The notes beneath the pieces were generated by a model. That model did no database searches. It was not told the DNA's origin and was given only the letters and a program-made list of their open reading frames with translations. A DNA stretch of 64,000 bases from Pisolithus tinctorius (Eukaryota; Basidiomycota; Agaricomycetes; Boletales; Pisolithaceae), in the NCBI GenBank assembly GCA_024663395.1, contig JANFAH010000003.1, forward strand, positions 1,364,001-1,428,000, read 5' to 3'. Shown here in pieces: positions 12,142-22,328 of the stretch; positions within the stretch are counted from its first letter, which is position 1, and every line of letters starts with the position of its first letter. Position numbers and translations under genes: made by a program.

Positions 12142-13217
12142 TTAACCGCTGTCAGCCATAACAGCCAGCATAAGGGTCTCTACTCGGCCCTTCCCCTTAC
12201 ACTCTTTCAGTAGCAAGTCATTGAGAACTTTGAACTGCGTTGGATCTATAAGCATCACCTAAGTTTTACAAATCATCAGTGCTGGAAAACCAGTGGTTCG
12301 TGCGGAAGAAGATACCATCTCCCAAATGTCGTCACGCTTCTCTGCTCGTTCAACGCGCTCTACAGAAGATTTGATCTGCGGCTCAAGACGTTCGCCATCT
12401 GCGGAGGGGATGACAACTCGCACTCGCATCCGTGCACGTTGAATAGGTAGTTTAGAGCCAGCTTGGATCAGTCGCAAAGTCTCTGCTACCTAAGAAGTGT
12501 GAAACGAGTTTAGTTGCAAGGCAGGCAGATAGGGGTAAACGCTGTATACCTGGCTTTTGGCATTCTTGCCAACCTTCACGCTCACTCCGGCTTCCGTCAT
12601 CGCCTTTTCGATCATACCGACCGGGTAGGGTCTCTGGGTAGCGGGGTCCACGCACTTCTCAGCAACCAGGGTTGCAATTTCTTTGCGCAAAGCTGTAAGG
12701 TCGTGTTCGCGCTCTTTCTCGCCCACCTGAACTTCTCCTTTTTTCAATATCTGAGATGAAGGTAAACCATAGGTCCCCAAAACAAGTGATCTTCACTTTA
12801 CCTCCTTTACAACGTCATCGACGGATGAAGTCCCAAACGCTTTTTGGAGGTCATTAGACTTGGCCACTTCGCCTTTAGATACATTGGTGAATACGTTCGA
12901 AATTTGGAGAACATCATCTAAACTCGTCTCGCTGAAATTATTGTTAACCTCTGAGCGAGAATTGGAACACGGATGTCAGGCGTACACCCCGTTCCGCCAT
13001 TCTTGTACTTTGTTCTTATAACATGCGATCTGGTAACCGATGTAAGGATTATCCACGCCTGAAACGCGGTATCACTTGCCTCAAATCGCTTTCCCCCTTT
13101 CTTCAGACGAACGACAGAAACGTTCGTAAGCCTGAACAACCGATATGTTTGACCACGGAGTAAGAGGTTATGATACGGTACTCACTTGATTTGATTTGAC
13201 GGCTGTTGGATGGGCAT
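12142..13217 (-). CDS. SDO1: Ribosome maturation protein Sdo1/SBDS
   Basis: SBDS-family factor that works with the GTPase Efl1 to release eIF6/Tif6 from nascent 60S subunits. Minus strand, ATG at 13217 (MPIQQPSNQIK), stop at 12142-12144. The N-terminal FYSH domain reads LTNVSVVRLKKGGKRFE / IACYKNKVQEWRNG. The middle domain reads CVDPATQRPYPVGMIEKAMT. The C-terminal domain reads LIQAGSKLPIQRARMRVRVV and ends KGRVETLMLAVMADSG. The last intron is 12259-12315. The intron after KRFE begins GCAAGT (13074-13079), a GC-AG intron, because both sides match the family and no GT donor fits. The start is close to, and divergent from, the downstream BAR-SH3 gene (272 bp). Confidence 0.94.
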
Positions 13218-13488
13218 GGTAGCGATACAGATATGTCAATTATGAATACAGTCTTGAGAACGATACAACAAGTTATCTTTTGGTTTATGGCACTTGCCAC
13301 CGGTGCACTGATGACTGGTGTCGTTGTCAGACCTTCCTTGGCTGGTGCCGCAAGGTTACGTAAGCAACGCTATCATCCAGGTCCCCAAGGACGCCGTCGT
13401 AGTTCGACCATCGGTCGTGTCCCATTGATCCTTGCCAGGCTTCAACCACGGGAAGTACATTTGAGCCCCACTTCTGTGCCTCTGCGCA

Positions 13489-15170
13489 ATGAAAGGCCTA
13501 ACAAAGGCGATCAAACGGTGAGTAACTTCCTCTTGCTCCAAGACAAATCGAGTGCAGCCTTCTGCGTTCGCCCCAATTTGCTGTGGCGGGGTTACTCGCG
13601 GTCTCTGACAATTTTTCGTCTAGAACACCACATTTCGTGACGTCAAAAACAGGCTTCTCGAAGAGTGAGCACGATTCTGTTGTCCTACTGCTGGACATCA
13701 CCAAGTACGCTCTGCCTTAGCATCCTCCGATCCCGAGTTCGATGACCTCAATCGTCATTTCGCCGTTCTCGAGCAAGCCACAGAGAAGCTTCTGAAAGAT
13801 ACCAAAGCCTTTACGGAGGCAGTTAAAGGTAAGCTCCCCCCTAGTACCTATGTAAATCTCTTAGCTATGTCGCTCCTGTCAAAGCCCTCTTTACATCTGC
13901 AAATGCCTTCGCAAACCACTTTAATTTCCTCTTCTCTCCGATTTCGGGCGAACTCAGCCTCGCGAGCAAGCACCCCTCCGCAACGGACACGATCAACAAC
14001 ACACCCGATTATGCCAAGTACATGGATGAACTTCGCACGACCCTATCTCCAGAACTTGAGTTAATTGACAGTCGCGTCGTCGGTCCCCTGAAGGAATTCC
14101 AGGGCGTGCTCAAGATCGTTCGCAAGACAATTACCAAGCGCGATCACAAGCTTGTCGACTACGACAGGTTCAATAACTCACTCACCAAGCTCAGGGACAA
14201 GAAGGAAAAAAGCTTGAGTGATGAGAAGAACTTGTTCAAGCTGGAGCAGGACTATGAAGTTGCCACGAACGAGTATGATTATATCAACAATACGCTCAAA
14301 CAAGATCTCCCGAGGTTCATGCAACTTGCGACTCATTTCATTGATCCTCTTTTCCACTCGTTTTATTACATGCAGTAAGTCAGCCTGCAGCTCGTTCGGT
14401 CGATGCGGAGAATTGACCACCGGCGTGCATCCTCCTCCAGGCTTAACATCTATTATCTCTTTCTCGAGAAATTGAACACATTTGCTGAGGGTAGATACGA
14501 TGTCAGCACCGTCCCTGGGTCCCAAATCCAGTCGGAATACGAAAACAAGCGGACGGACGCGTGGAGCCAGATTGAAGATCTTAATATTACGAAGAGAATT
14601 ATCTCTACCTGTGCGTCGGCGTGCGTCTCTCTTTAGCCTACTGACCCCGTTTCAGCGAAACTCGTGCAAGCGAATCGATCTGCGCCGACCTCATCCCTTG
14701 GTCACGCTCCCAGCGTGATGACCACATCCAGCACAGCCAGCGCAGCTGCTCGCAGCATGCCATCATCGTCACATCCGGCACTTCCCCCATCATATGCCAA
14801 GAAGGCACCTCCGCCGCCACCTGGCCAGCAAGCCGCTCCTCCACCGCCATACACACCTTCCTCATCTGTCACTAGCAATGGTGCTAGCACTGCAGCAGCA
14901 ACGAAGCGACCTCCACCGCCGCCACCACTGAAACCGAAACCCAAGCCAGAGCCCGAGTATGTTACTGCCTTGTATGATTTTGATGCGCAGGTGAACCCTC
15001 TCTCGTCTTGCCGTACTGACCAATCTAATGCATCCCAGGCGGAGGGTGATCTGTCGTTCAAGACCGGCGATCGCATCGAAGTCATTGCCAAGACAGAAAG
15101 TCAGGAAGATTGGTGGACTGGTCGCCTCAATGGCGCGCAGGGTGTCTTTCCCGGCAATTATGTGCAGTGA
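13489..15170 (+). CDS. RVS167: BAR-SH3 protein, Rvs167/Hob1 (amphiphysin) family
   Basis: Membrane-bending BAR protein that acts with actin in endocytic vesicle scission. Exons 13489-13517, 13624-13664, 13721-13828, 13885-14374, 14441-14610, 14656-14990 and 15039-15170 join in exact phase to 434 residues. The start [20 protein letters not shown] is typical of the N-terminal amphipathic helix. The BAR domain spans about residues 20-260 ([20 protein letters not shown] ... NRHFxx, [14 protein letters not shown]). A Ser/Pro-rich linker with PPPPP runs and a final SH3 domain follow (ALYDFDAQ ... [20 protein letters not shown]). The third intron ends at 13884 (AAAG) rather than the earlier TTAG; only that choice keeps the BAR frame. 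No defect seen. Confidence 0.94.
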
Positions 15171-15238
15171 TCATTAAAGGGACCAAAGCAACTGTAACAT
15201 TACATAAATTACAGGACGTCGGCATGGACAGAAATTTG

Positions 15239-16394
15239 CTAAGAACAACCGGACATAAGATTCTCGACTTTGACATACTCTCTCTCGATCTTCGTTACAG
15301 GGCCAGAGTTTCTTTCACAGTCTTGAAGTGGAAGCCCGGAAATAATTTGTTTGCTGATCCCGCAAGCTCAGGATCGTCTTTGCCCACGGTGATGTCATAA
15401 CCTGTGCTCATCGCGCCTTTCGCCGTATAAGCCTGCAACCATTCCCTGCCGTCTGCACGCGGAATATCCTTGGGAATGCTTTCGACAAATTCGACAGGCG
15501 CATCGTATAACTTGCTGAGTTCCCGCAGCGTAGAGCGCTCGCCTTGAATACGCAGCTCAGCGTTGCTGAGTTGCTCAATCGGAAGGGTTGTGAGGACATA
15601 TGCAAGATATTCTATGTTGCGGCGCGGGCAGGATAAGTAAGATGAACGGGCAGAGCTTAGGTGCGGAGTTACCTCCGACGTCAGGTATGGCAGTCAGAGA
15701 AAGGGGCTCATTTCCACTACCCTTGATTAGAAACTTTCCGGCCTCCGGCACACCAACCATGAACGGGAGGAATTCTTGATACAGACCATCCTGTCCGGAG
15801 GACATTGTGTCAGCTGCGTGCATCTTTCCTTGCGCAGACATTATCTGTACGTACGTAGATGCGAGTGATAGGTAAGCCAATCGACTGCGCATAGGCTAAC
15901 GACCACATGGGTCATTCACTCTGTCCATGACATCGATGGACAGGCACTCACCTGCAAGTTTATTCTTCTCCCCCAACACTCCTTCTGTTGCGCCACTTGT
16001 CGGCATGCCGAACTCGGAAGGCACGAATAACTTTACCCCGGCTGCCTTGGCTGCGTCCGCTAACTTGTACTGTGCATTAAACCCATCTCCCGACAGCGTA
16101 GAGATGACAACATCAACCGCATTCTCTCGGAGAGCAGCTGTAAGTGCGTCGTGGTTGAAATAGTCGACAGGAACAGCCTTAGCACCCTCCGGGAAGGTCT
16201 TCTTCGAAGACGGGCGAGTGAGAACAATGACTCGAGCATTCCTTGCGAGGAGAGACTATAAAAATGCGGATAATACGGGTTGAGCGGCAGGTGAATAGCT
16301 GAGAATTGGCAAAACTGTCTACCTTGACTATGGGCAGCCCTACTGTATTTCCTACCCCAGCGACCGCGAACGATTTCAAGGTATTGGTCGACAT
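15239..16394 (-). CDS. NmrA-like / isoflavone-reductase-like NAD(P)-binding protein
   Basis: Atypical short-chain dehydrogenase with a Rossmann fold. Minus strand, ATG at 16394 (MSTNTLKSFAVAGVGNTVGL), stop TAG at 15239-15241. The dinucleotide loop AGVGNTVG follows the first strand. Next come RVIVLTRPSSKKTFPEGAK, then VDVVISTLSGDGFNAQYKLA and the family signature GVKLFVPSEFGMPT. The C-terminal half continues through IPDVGGYLAYVL and ends VKVENLMSGCS. About three short introns interrupt it. Members serve either as enzymes on phenolic substrates or as NAD(P)-sensing regulators; the sequence does not decide between these. It converges with the BAR-SH3 gene, 68 bp between stops. Confidence 0.85.
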
Positions 16395-16833
16395 GATGAG
16401 GGTTCGGACAAGAAAGAGGGTCGCCTCTACGTCATCAGGTGAAGCCCCTCTTCACTTAAAACAACGATGCGGCGCAAGTTTGCATCTGCTTCGGCAACAG
16501 GCTACGCTCGACTTACTAACGCTCGAACGAGTACGTCGTCGACGCGGTACGCGTCTGGAGGTAAAATATCATGGAACTCTATGACCACAGAAACATACGT
16601 GGAGAGGCGTGGACGAGGTCTCGACACCATTACCCACGGTAATGACTCCAAGAAGGCAAACGTAAAATCGTTCCCCCTCCATCAGACAAATGGCGATGCC
16701 ACGTGAAATGACATATGCGTTTCTCAGGTGTGACGTCATGGCTCCCCCGACGTCTGCATAAGAGCCTGAATACTCGGTACTGCTCCTCACAGCTCGTAAA
16801 GGTGTTGGCCTCGTTCTATCTATCACCCACCGA
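16395..16833. promoter_or_regulatory. Divergent intergenic region, NmrA-like / LEA-like genes
   Basis: This 439-bp stretch separates two genes read in opposite directions and presumably holds both promoters. No TATA box or known operator is obvious. Short frames inside it lack supporting features. Confidence 0.35.
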
Positions 16834-17382
16834 ATGTTACGAACGAAGCTACACGGCGTTGCACGGAGTGCGCGCGCTCTCCGACCAACCATTCTACATT
16901 CTTGCCAGATTCACGACACTCGCATTGCATCAAAAACAGTCACAGAGAAAGTTGCAGAAGTTGCCGATAAGGTACCACCATGTACGAATTATATCGAATT
17001 CTCATCGCTTACTCTCCTGTCGCGTCAGGTCAACATGAAAGTAGGGAAGGGTTTAGCATCCGCGATTGAAGCCGGCGAAAAGGCCACGGAAAAAACCAAA
17101 GAGACTCTGGGTAGGAGATAGAGATTTACGTCACTCTCGGATCCTTGCTCAATCGTTCCCGTTAGCAGCCTCGTCGGCAAAAGCAGAACGTGTATCACAA
17201 ACCGCACAGGAGAAGGCTGAGAGTGCAAAGCAAACCGGACGTGAAAAGATTGAGAGCGTGAAGAAAACCACTGGAGAAGCAACTGAGGAAACCAAACGCA
17301 AGGCCAATGAGGTCGGTGATATATATCCCTGGAGATGTTGACATGACCTGGTTTATGACAGGCGGAAGGTAAAGCAAGCTAG
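16834..17382 (+). CDS. Small LEA-like amphipathic-helix protein
   Basis: Exons 16834-16971, 17029-17110, 17169-17311 and 17362-17382 join in phase to 127 residues. The N-terminus MLRTKLHGVARSARALRP is basic and lacks acidic residues, as in a mitochondrial targeting peptide. The rest is made of Lys/Glu/Ala/Thr-rich 11-residue-like repeats (AIEAGEKATEKTKETLG, AQEKAESAKQTGREKIESVK, TTGEATEETKRKANEAEGKA), the composition of late-embryogenesis-abundant and similar stress proteins that form amphipathic helices. The last donor could instead be GTGATA at 17316, which would change only the final residues. A broken second copy of this gene, with its 3' flank, lies at 19266-19797. Function in a stress or membrane-protecting role is inference from composition. 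Confidence 0.72.
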
Positions 17383-17717
17383 AAGTGGGGCATAGCTCCC
17401 CTCGATCGTAGCTAACCAGCGACGAATTGCCGTTCACCTGCGTTTGTGATATGACCGTTCGTCCGGAGGCTCGGTCGAACGTTATGGTGACGTGTCTCCC
17501 AGTATGAATACCGTGCTCGTACTTTGGAGATTGATGTAGTCACTTTCCGCATCGTACTAGTATGGACAATATTGCTCACGAAGTGCTCTGCCAAAACACT
17601 TTATTACAGTAAAGTACCACCATGCGTGACCAGCCCAGCATCAGGTGAATTCACTGGCTCAGTTCAGAAGTTGGTGTCCGAGTGCAACACCACCAAAGTT
17701 GTGTCAAGCTCAGGAGA

Positions 17718-17945
17718 CAAAGCCATGACATACCCCCCAATGTTTCCAAACACTTCTATACTAGACTACACCAGCTCTGCGCTCATCATATATGTCATCC
17801 TTCCGCCTCTGCAACACCGACCCATCTGCACAGCGGGTTAGACGAGCCCACCCAAAGAACGCGTCTCACCCAGGCCAGCGCCGGTTTTGCTACGATGTCA
17901 CGCAGTGGTCAATTGACATATGTACGGACCCAGACAGCCTGTCGC
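17718..17945 (+). pseudogene. Decayed 5' fragment of octanoyltransferase (LipB-like)
   Basis: Related to the intact LipB-type gene at 24742-25527 but in the opposite orientation. It starts near AAAGCCATGACATAC, which matches the intact start codon context. The stretch LQHRP(I)C/YTAG and RTRLTQ...FATMSRSGQLTY are clear equivalents of the intact protein. A stop interrupts the frame right after the TAG/TAGR motif, bases are missing, and the copy ends where the HGPGQ motif should follow. The catalytic Lys and Cys region is absent, so it cannot work. Confidence 0.85.
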
Positions 17946-17974
17946 GCTCACCATCGTCATAGGCATTTCGACCT

Positions 17975-18205
17975 TTCAATTGCTAATGTGGCTGTGATCG
18001 AAGAAACCATTTGTGGGGAAGACGACGCCCTCGACTGCACGGTCCCCCACGCGCCTCTCTTAAAAAATAGCAGCGGCGAGTTCGTCGTTGGTTCTGTTGG
18101 TGATGGTCAGATTGCACTTTGTCGGACGAGAATCGCTGTTGCGTTACAACAACTTTCAAGGAGTGGGTGAAAGCTCGTCCGCTGGTAACTTCTCTGAATC
18201 GTTGC
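17975..18205 (+). pseudogene. Decayed 3' fragment of NAD(P)-binding gene
   Basis: Equivalent of the C-terminal third of the intact gene at 23641-24303, in inverted orientation. Readable matches are VAVIEETICGE(D)DALD, VPHAPLLKNSSGEFVVG, VGDGQ and VKARPLVTS. A stop splits the last block and the Rossmann N-terminus is missing. It lies directly after the LipB fragment, so the gene order is the mirror image of the intact block. Confidence 0.85.
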
Positions 18206-18239
18206 ACGATTGCAGGTCAGTACTTATTATAATTATTAG

Positions 18240-19265
18240 CCTCCAAACTCTCTACCTGTACTATGTTGTAACCACCGATTGCTTCGACAGTTCTTGCCAA
18301 TCGAAGTCGTCTGGTCTTTAGTGGAACCGCTTTAACAATCCTTCAGCAGCAGGATCATACGCTTCTACACCCTTCCTCTTACCATATGTCGGTGTACCTA
18401 TTGCCAGCAGTCGCACGTCTACTTCATTTAGCAAACAATGATCTGCAACGTCCCGTCTGGATTCCACATTTGTCATGGTAGCAGACAGCGTAATTTCTCC
18501 GCGGAGAGGAAGCAAATTTTGCGCGCAAGACAAATCGGTGTGGAAAGCCAAAATCAAGTAGGGCGTCACGAATGATGTATTCTTGTAACGAAGTGGATGG
18601 CACGGTAGAGATCGGATGCAGAGCGTTGCTACCGGGCGTTGTAGGAACAGGTTGGAATGGATTTGGCTCTGTAGCGACTAGCGGATGGGTTGTGAAGGAG
18701 GGAGATGAAAATCCCATTGCAAATGGAAAAATTCATGTGCTGCTCAGACCCGTCGCCTGTCTCTGGTTTGATTTGCCTAGGGACCGGTAGAACAAAAGGA
18801 CTTTTTTTTTGCACGGTTCGTCATCGTACGCTTCGAGATCCAAGGACACGCAAATATCCGCGCTGTCCGTTCCTCCAGAGCCGGTGGGCAGTTTAAAGCG
18901 CAGATGGCCAGTAACTTGGCGACATTCAGGATGCAGGACGAAAGTAGTTAAGTACGAGAATAATACAAGTTAGGCAAGGAACACGATTACAAGGCGCAGC
19001 AGGACGCAACCTGGTAACCGACCTCATGCAAGACTCACGAATTGTATGTGTCTTGATTGGAGAGCTATCCTTTCGTGGGCTAGGGAAATTCTTTGTCGTG
19101 GATTGGGCAATCCCGAGATCGGTTGCCGGGATGGTCCTGGAGTAAAATCGCCGCACAATGGCAGTATCGGCTTCCTCCTTATGTCTGCGAAGAGATTCCT
19201 GGCGGGCCTGTACCTTCAGTTCATCAAGGGCTATACCTTGCTAATACGCTATGCCCATTCTGTTG
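18240..19265 (-). pseudogene. Decayed ATP11 copy (first)
   Basis: Minus-strand copy of ATP11 exons 2 and 3. Recognisable pieces run from the start of exon 2 (IALDELKVQARQE near 19230) through FPSPRKDSSPIK to PYLILAFHTDLS and LLKRFH. Several frameshifts split it and a stop ends it early. Exon 1 is lost: similarity stops abruptly at about 19262, where DNA matching the LEA-like gene begins. Its non-coding flanks (18090-18310) match those of the second decayed copy at 42.8-43.0 kb but not those of the intact gene. Confidence 0.85.
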
Positions 19266-19797
19266 GTAGGGAAGGATTTAGCATCCGCGATTGAAGGCCA
19301 CGGAAAAAATCAAAGAGACTCTGGGTAGGAGATCAAGAATTATGTCACTCAGATCCTTACTCAATCGTTCCTGTTAGTAGGCGTGTCGGCAAGTGTAACA
19401 CAGACCTTACAGGAGAAGGCTGAGGGTGCAAAGCAAACCGGACGTGAAAAGATTGAGAGCGTGAAGAGAACCCTGCAGAAGCAACTGAGGAAACCAAATG
19501 CAAGGCCAATGAGGTCGGTGATATATATCCCTGAAGATGTTGACATGACCTGGTTTATGACAGGCGGCAGGTAAAGCAAGCTAGAAGTGGGGCATAGCTC
19601 CCCTCGACCGTAGCTAACCAGCGACGAATTTCCGTCCACCTGCGTTTGTGTCATGACCGTTCGTCCGGAGGTCCGATCGAGCGTTGTGGTGTCTCCCAGT
19701 ATGAATACCGTGCTTGTACTTCGGAGATTGATGTAGTCACTTTCCGCATCGTAGGTGATTGCTCACGAAGTGCTCTGCCAAAACGCTTAGTCATGTT
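19266..19797 (+). pseudogene. Broken second copy of the LEA-like gene and its 3' flank
   Basis: Nearly identical to 17041-17604. The copy begins inside exon 2, so the start codon and targeting peptide are missing. It has lost part of the exon 2 repeat and the start of exon 3, and carries small length changes in exon 3 that break the frame. Similarity runs through the last exon and some 220 bp of flank. With the intact gene it forms a direct repeat around the inverted LipB/NAD(P)/ATP11 fragments. Confidence 0.85.
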
Positions 19798-19993
19798 TCT
19801 GTTCAACCCATCAGGCGCAATGAAGTGAATTGGTGGTAGCCATTCATTTTGACCATGATGCTTTCAATTTCGCGTAAGTCCTACGTAATGTAGTGGTGAC
19901 GATCAGCCCCCCTAAAGGTAAGTACCAGCAGGAATCAGAAGTTTGGCAAAGTCAAGGATAGTGCGTCCAATCCCTAGAATTTTACCGACGCGA

Positions 19994-21875
19994 TTAACGC
20001 TCCTCCGGAGTAAGCTGCGGTTCGTCAACAACTCCAGTGTTCTTCTCGTAAATGATCTCGAGGGCGGGATCTTCCAACCGGAGGCGATATCCGTCCTTCT
20101 GGTGTTCTGGCAAGCCATCTTTACTACCGGCTGTAAACATCTCAGACGTAACCGAATCAGCCTTGTCATTGCCCAAGGCTGACCAGTCGTGGAAGTGTCT
20201 CCGGACTTCAATGTAATCGTTGGCGAACTCGCCGATCTGCAAGCAAGCAACTTAGCCACTCCAGCATTCTTCAACATTGTCACGAGACGAATACAACCCA
20301 CCTCGACCTCATCCAGACCGGCCGACTCGCCCTCGGGTGTCGTCCTGAGATGTAAACCGGGTATCATGTCGATAGCTTTGGCAATAATAGCCGTCGCTGC
20401 AAACGTATACACGCACGCCGCGAATGCGTAGTTAAACTGGATGTACAATTGCTTCCAGTTGTGATCGATCCAACCACCAGTAACGTTAGTGTTGACGCCA
20501 TCAAGAGCAGTGATGGAGTGGGAGGCAAAAATGCCGTTAAAGAGAAGACCAATAATGCCGCCCACGGCGTGCTCAGCGAAGAGATCCAAGGCGTCGTCGA
20601 TACCCAGAAGGAATTTCACTAGTTTGCGTGGGTTGTCAATATCAGCAATCGTCGAGGTTTCCGTGACTTACTCTTCGTTGCATAATTACACACTGCACCG
20701 GAAACAATGCCCATGATAACCGATGCCCACGGGTGTATGTAACCGGAAGCCGGTGTCGCAGCAACCAAACCAGCGATAGAACCGGAACAAAATCCGACCA
20801 TACTGTATTTGCGTTCCAATCTGTAGTCAATAAGACACCATACAATACCGCCAAATGCCGGGGCAAGCATGGAGTTCCAGATTGCCATTATGGCACGAAG
20901 ATTGGCACCAAAGGCGCTACCTCCATTGAAGCCGAGCCATCCAAACCAGAGGATGAAGGTACCGAGGTTCACCATGGCTACGTTGTGTGGTCTGAAGTTA
21001 AGTAACTCCTTTTCATGCCGCCGACCGAGGATCCATGCATATGCAAGGCCTGCAACGCCGCTGCCGATCTCCACAGGGCCCCCACCTTTAAGTCGGGTGA
21101 GCAAACCAACTGTTCTCGGATTATGAATGGAAGTGCTCCGCACCTGCATAATCTAACACGCCCCACTTAAAACCCCAACCATTAATATTCCAAGCCCAGC
21201 AAGCCAGTGGACAATAAACAAGGGTCATCCAGAAGAATGTAAATACCATGGCTGGAAGGACCCGACCGCGCTCCGCGATACCTCCCACCAAAATCCCAAT
21301 TGTTACACAGGCAAATTCCATCTGATAGAAGCTATAAAGCAAATCTGGAATGAGGGGCGAACCAGGAGAGGGATCGCCGAGCACGTTCAGCAGTCCAAAA
21401 TTGGCAAGATTGCCAATGAAACCATTGGTGGCAGTGGGTGAGAAGGCGAGAGAGTATCCCCACAGGTACCACTGGAAGATACAGACGGCATTGCTTGCAG
21501 AGACAGCCCATATCAGGGACAAAGCAGATTTTCTCCTCGAGAGACCGGAGTATAGGAAAGCTAGAATGGGATCAGGATAGTAAGGACATGGTAAATTAAA
21601 GTTGCGAACCTAAACCCGGTATCATGAAAGATACCATCGCGCCCGCGACGATGATAAACGAGACATCGCCACGGTCGAATCTGGGGGAGATAGCAGAACA
21701 GATACGGGTGAGTTCTGACACAGGAGGCGTTGGCTCTCATTGGCTCACTGGCCGGAGTCCCCTGAAAGCAAGATAACGAGCGCGCAAATCAGGAAGCTGT
21801 TTATCTGGTGTATGGAACACTCGTGAACGTACTTCTCAGCAGCGAGAGTGTCGCAGAGAAGTCGCCGAACTTCAT
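19994..21875 (-). CDS. AMT: Ammonium permease (Amt/Mep family), copy 1
   Basis: Plasma-membrane ammonium transporter with 11 membrane helices. Minus strand, ATG at 21875 (MKFGDFSATLSLL), stop at 19994-19996. Seven exons in the same pattern as the plus-strand copy at 44837. Family blocks: FIIVAGAMVSFMIPGLAFLY, SGLSRRKSALSLIW, LAFSPTATNGFIGNLANFG, GGIAERGRVLPAM. After splicing, DYAGGGPVEIGSG shows Glu at the first pore-histidine position, as in yeast Mep1/Mep3; Mep2 has His there. The second pore His is kept in FAEHAVGGIIGLLFNG. The C-terminal cytosolic tail includes IGEFANDYIEVRRHFHDWS. It shares a divergent 453-bp promoter region with ATP11. No break seen; codon and intron pattern match its neighbours. 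Confidence 0.94.
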
Positions 21876-22328
21876 TTCCACAGCTCTGAGAGGTAACAAG
21901 TATGAAACAGAGCTGTCGCTCGCGTCTTCCACCGCTGGTGTCAGTTTTTCTTAGGCGGCCTAGGGTGAAGAGAAAGTTGCGCTGGTCGCGGTCTCTGTAT
22001 TCATACTCGGATGTGCATGCCCTGAACAGATAAATCCCTGCTTGCCCATTGGTCGATAGCGGACACTCGGTAGGTTATGTTTCATGCGAAAGGGATCAAA
22101 TAGGAGAGGCGTACGAAGTATACGCGGGGAAGTCTCGTTTGAAATGGATACACTGTACCCGTTCGGGCGGGACTGCTGTCGGTCGGTAACTGGCGCCACG
22201 TGGCAACCGGATACGTATTGAAGATCGACGTGGACAGCGTGATCCCACCAACTTCTAAGCAGTGTGTCACCGCTGGAGTCGAGGCTGTCGAGGGCCGATT
22301 TACACTAAGTTGTTCATTTGGTGCAGTC
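21876..22328. promoter_or_regulatory. Divergent promoter of permease copy 1 and ATP11
   Basis: Most of this stretch is conserved upstream of permease copy 2 (about 44610-44836), in matching orientation, far beyond what neutral non-coding DNA in the same duplication shows elsewhere. It contains AGATAA at 22028-22033, also present in copy 2 (TTATCT 44679-44684). GATA factors of the AreA/Nit2 type bind such sites and control fungal ammonium permeases; binding here is inference. Confidence 0.6.

Noticed and set aside
13867..14064. ORF beginning with ATG at 13867 inside the BAR-SH3 gene
   Set aside because: Wrong frame. Using the acceptor at 13884 gives the conserved BAR sequence and exact phase.
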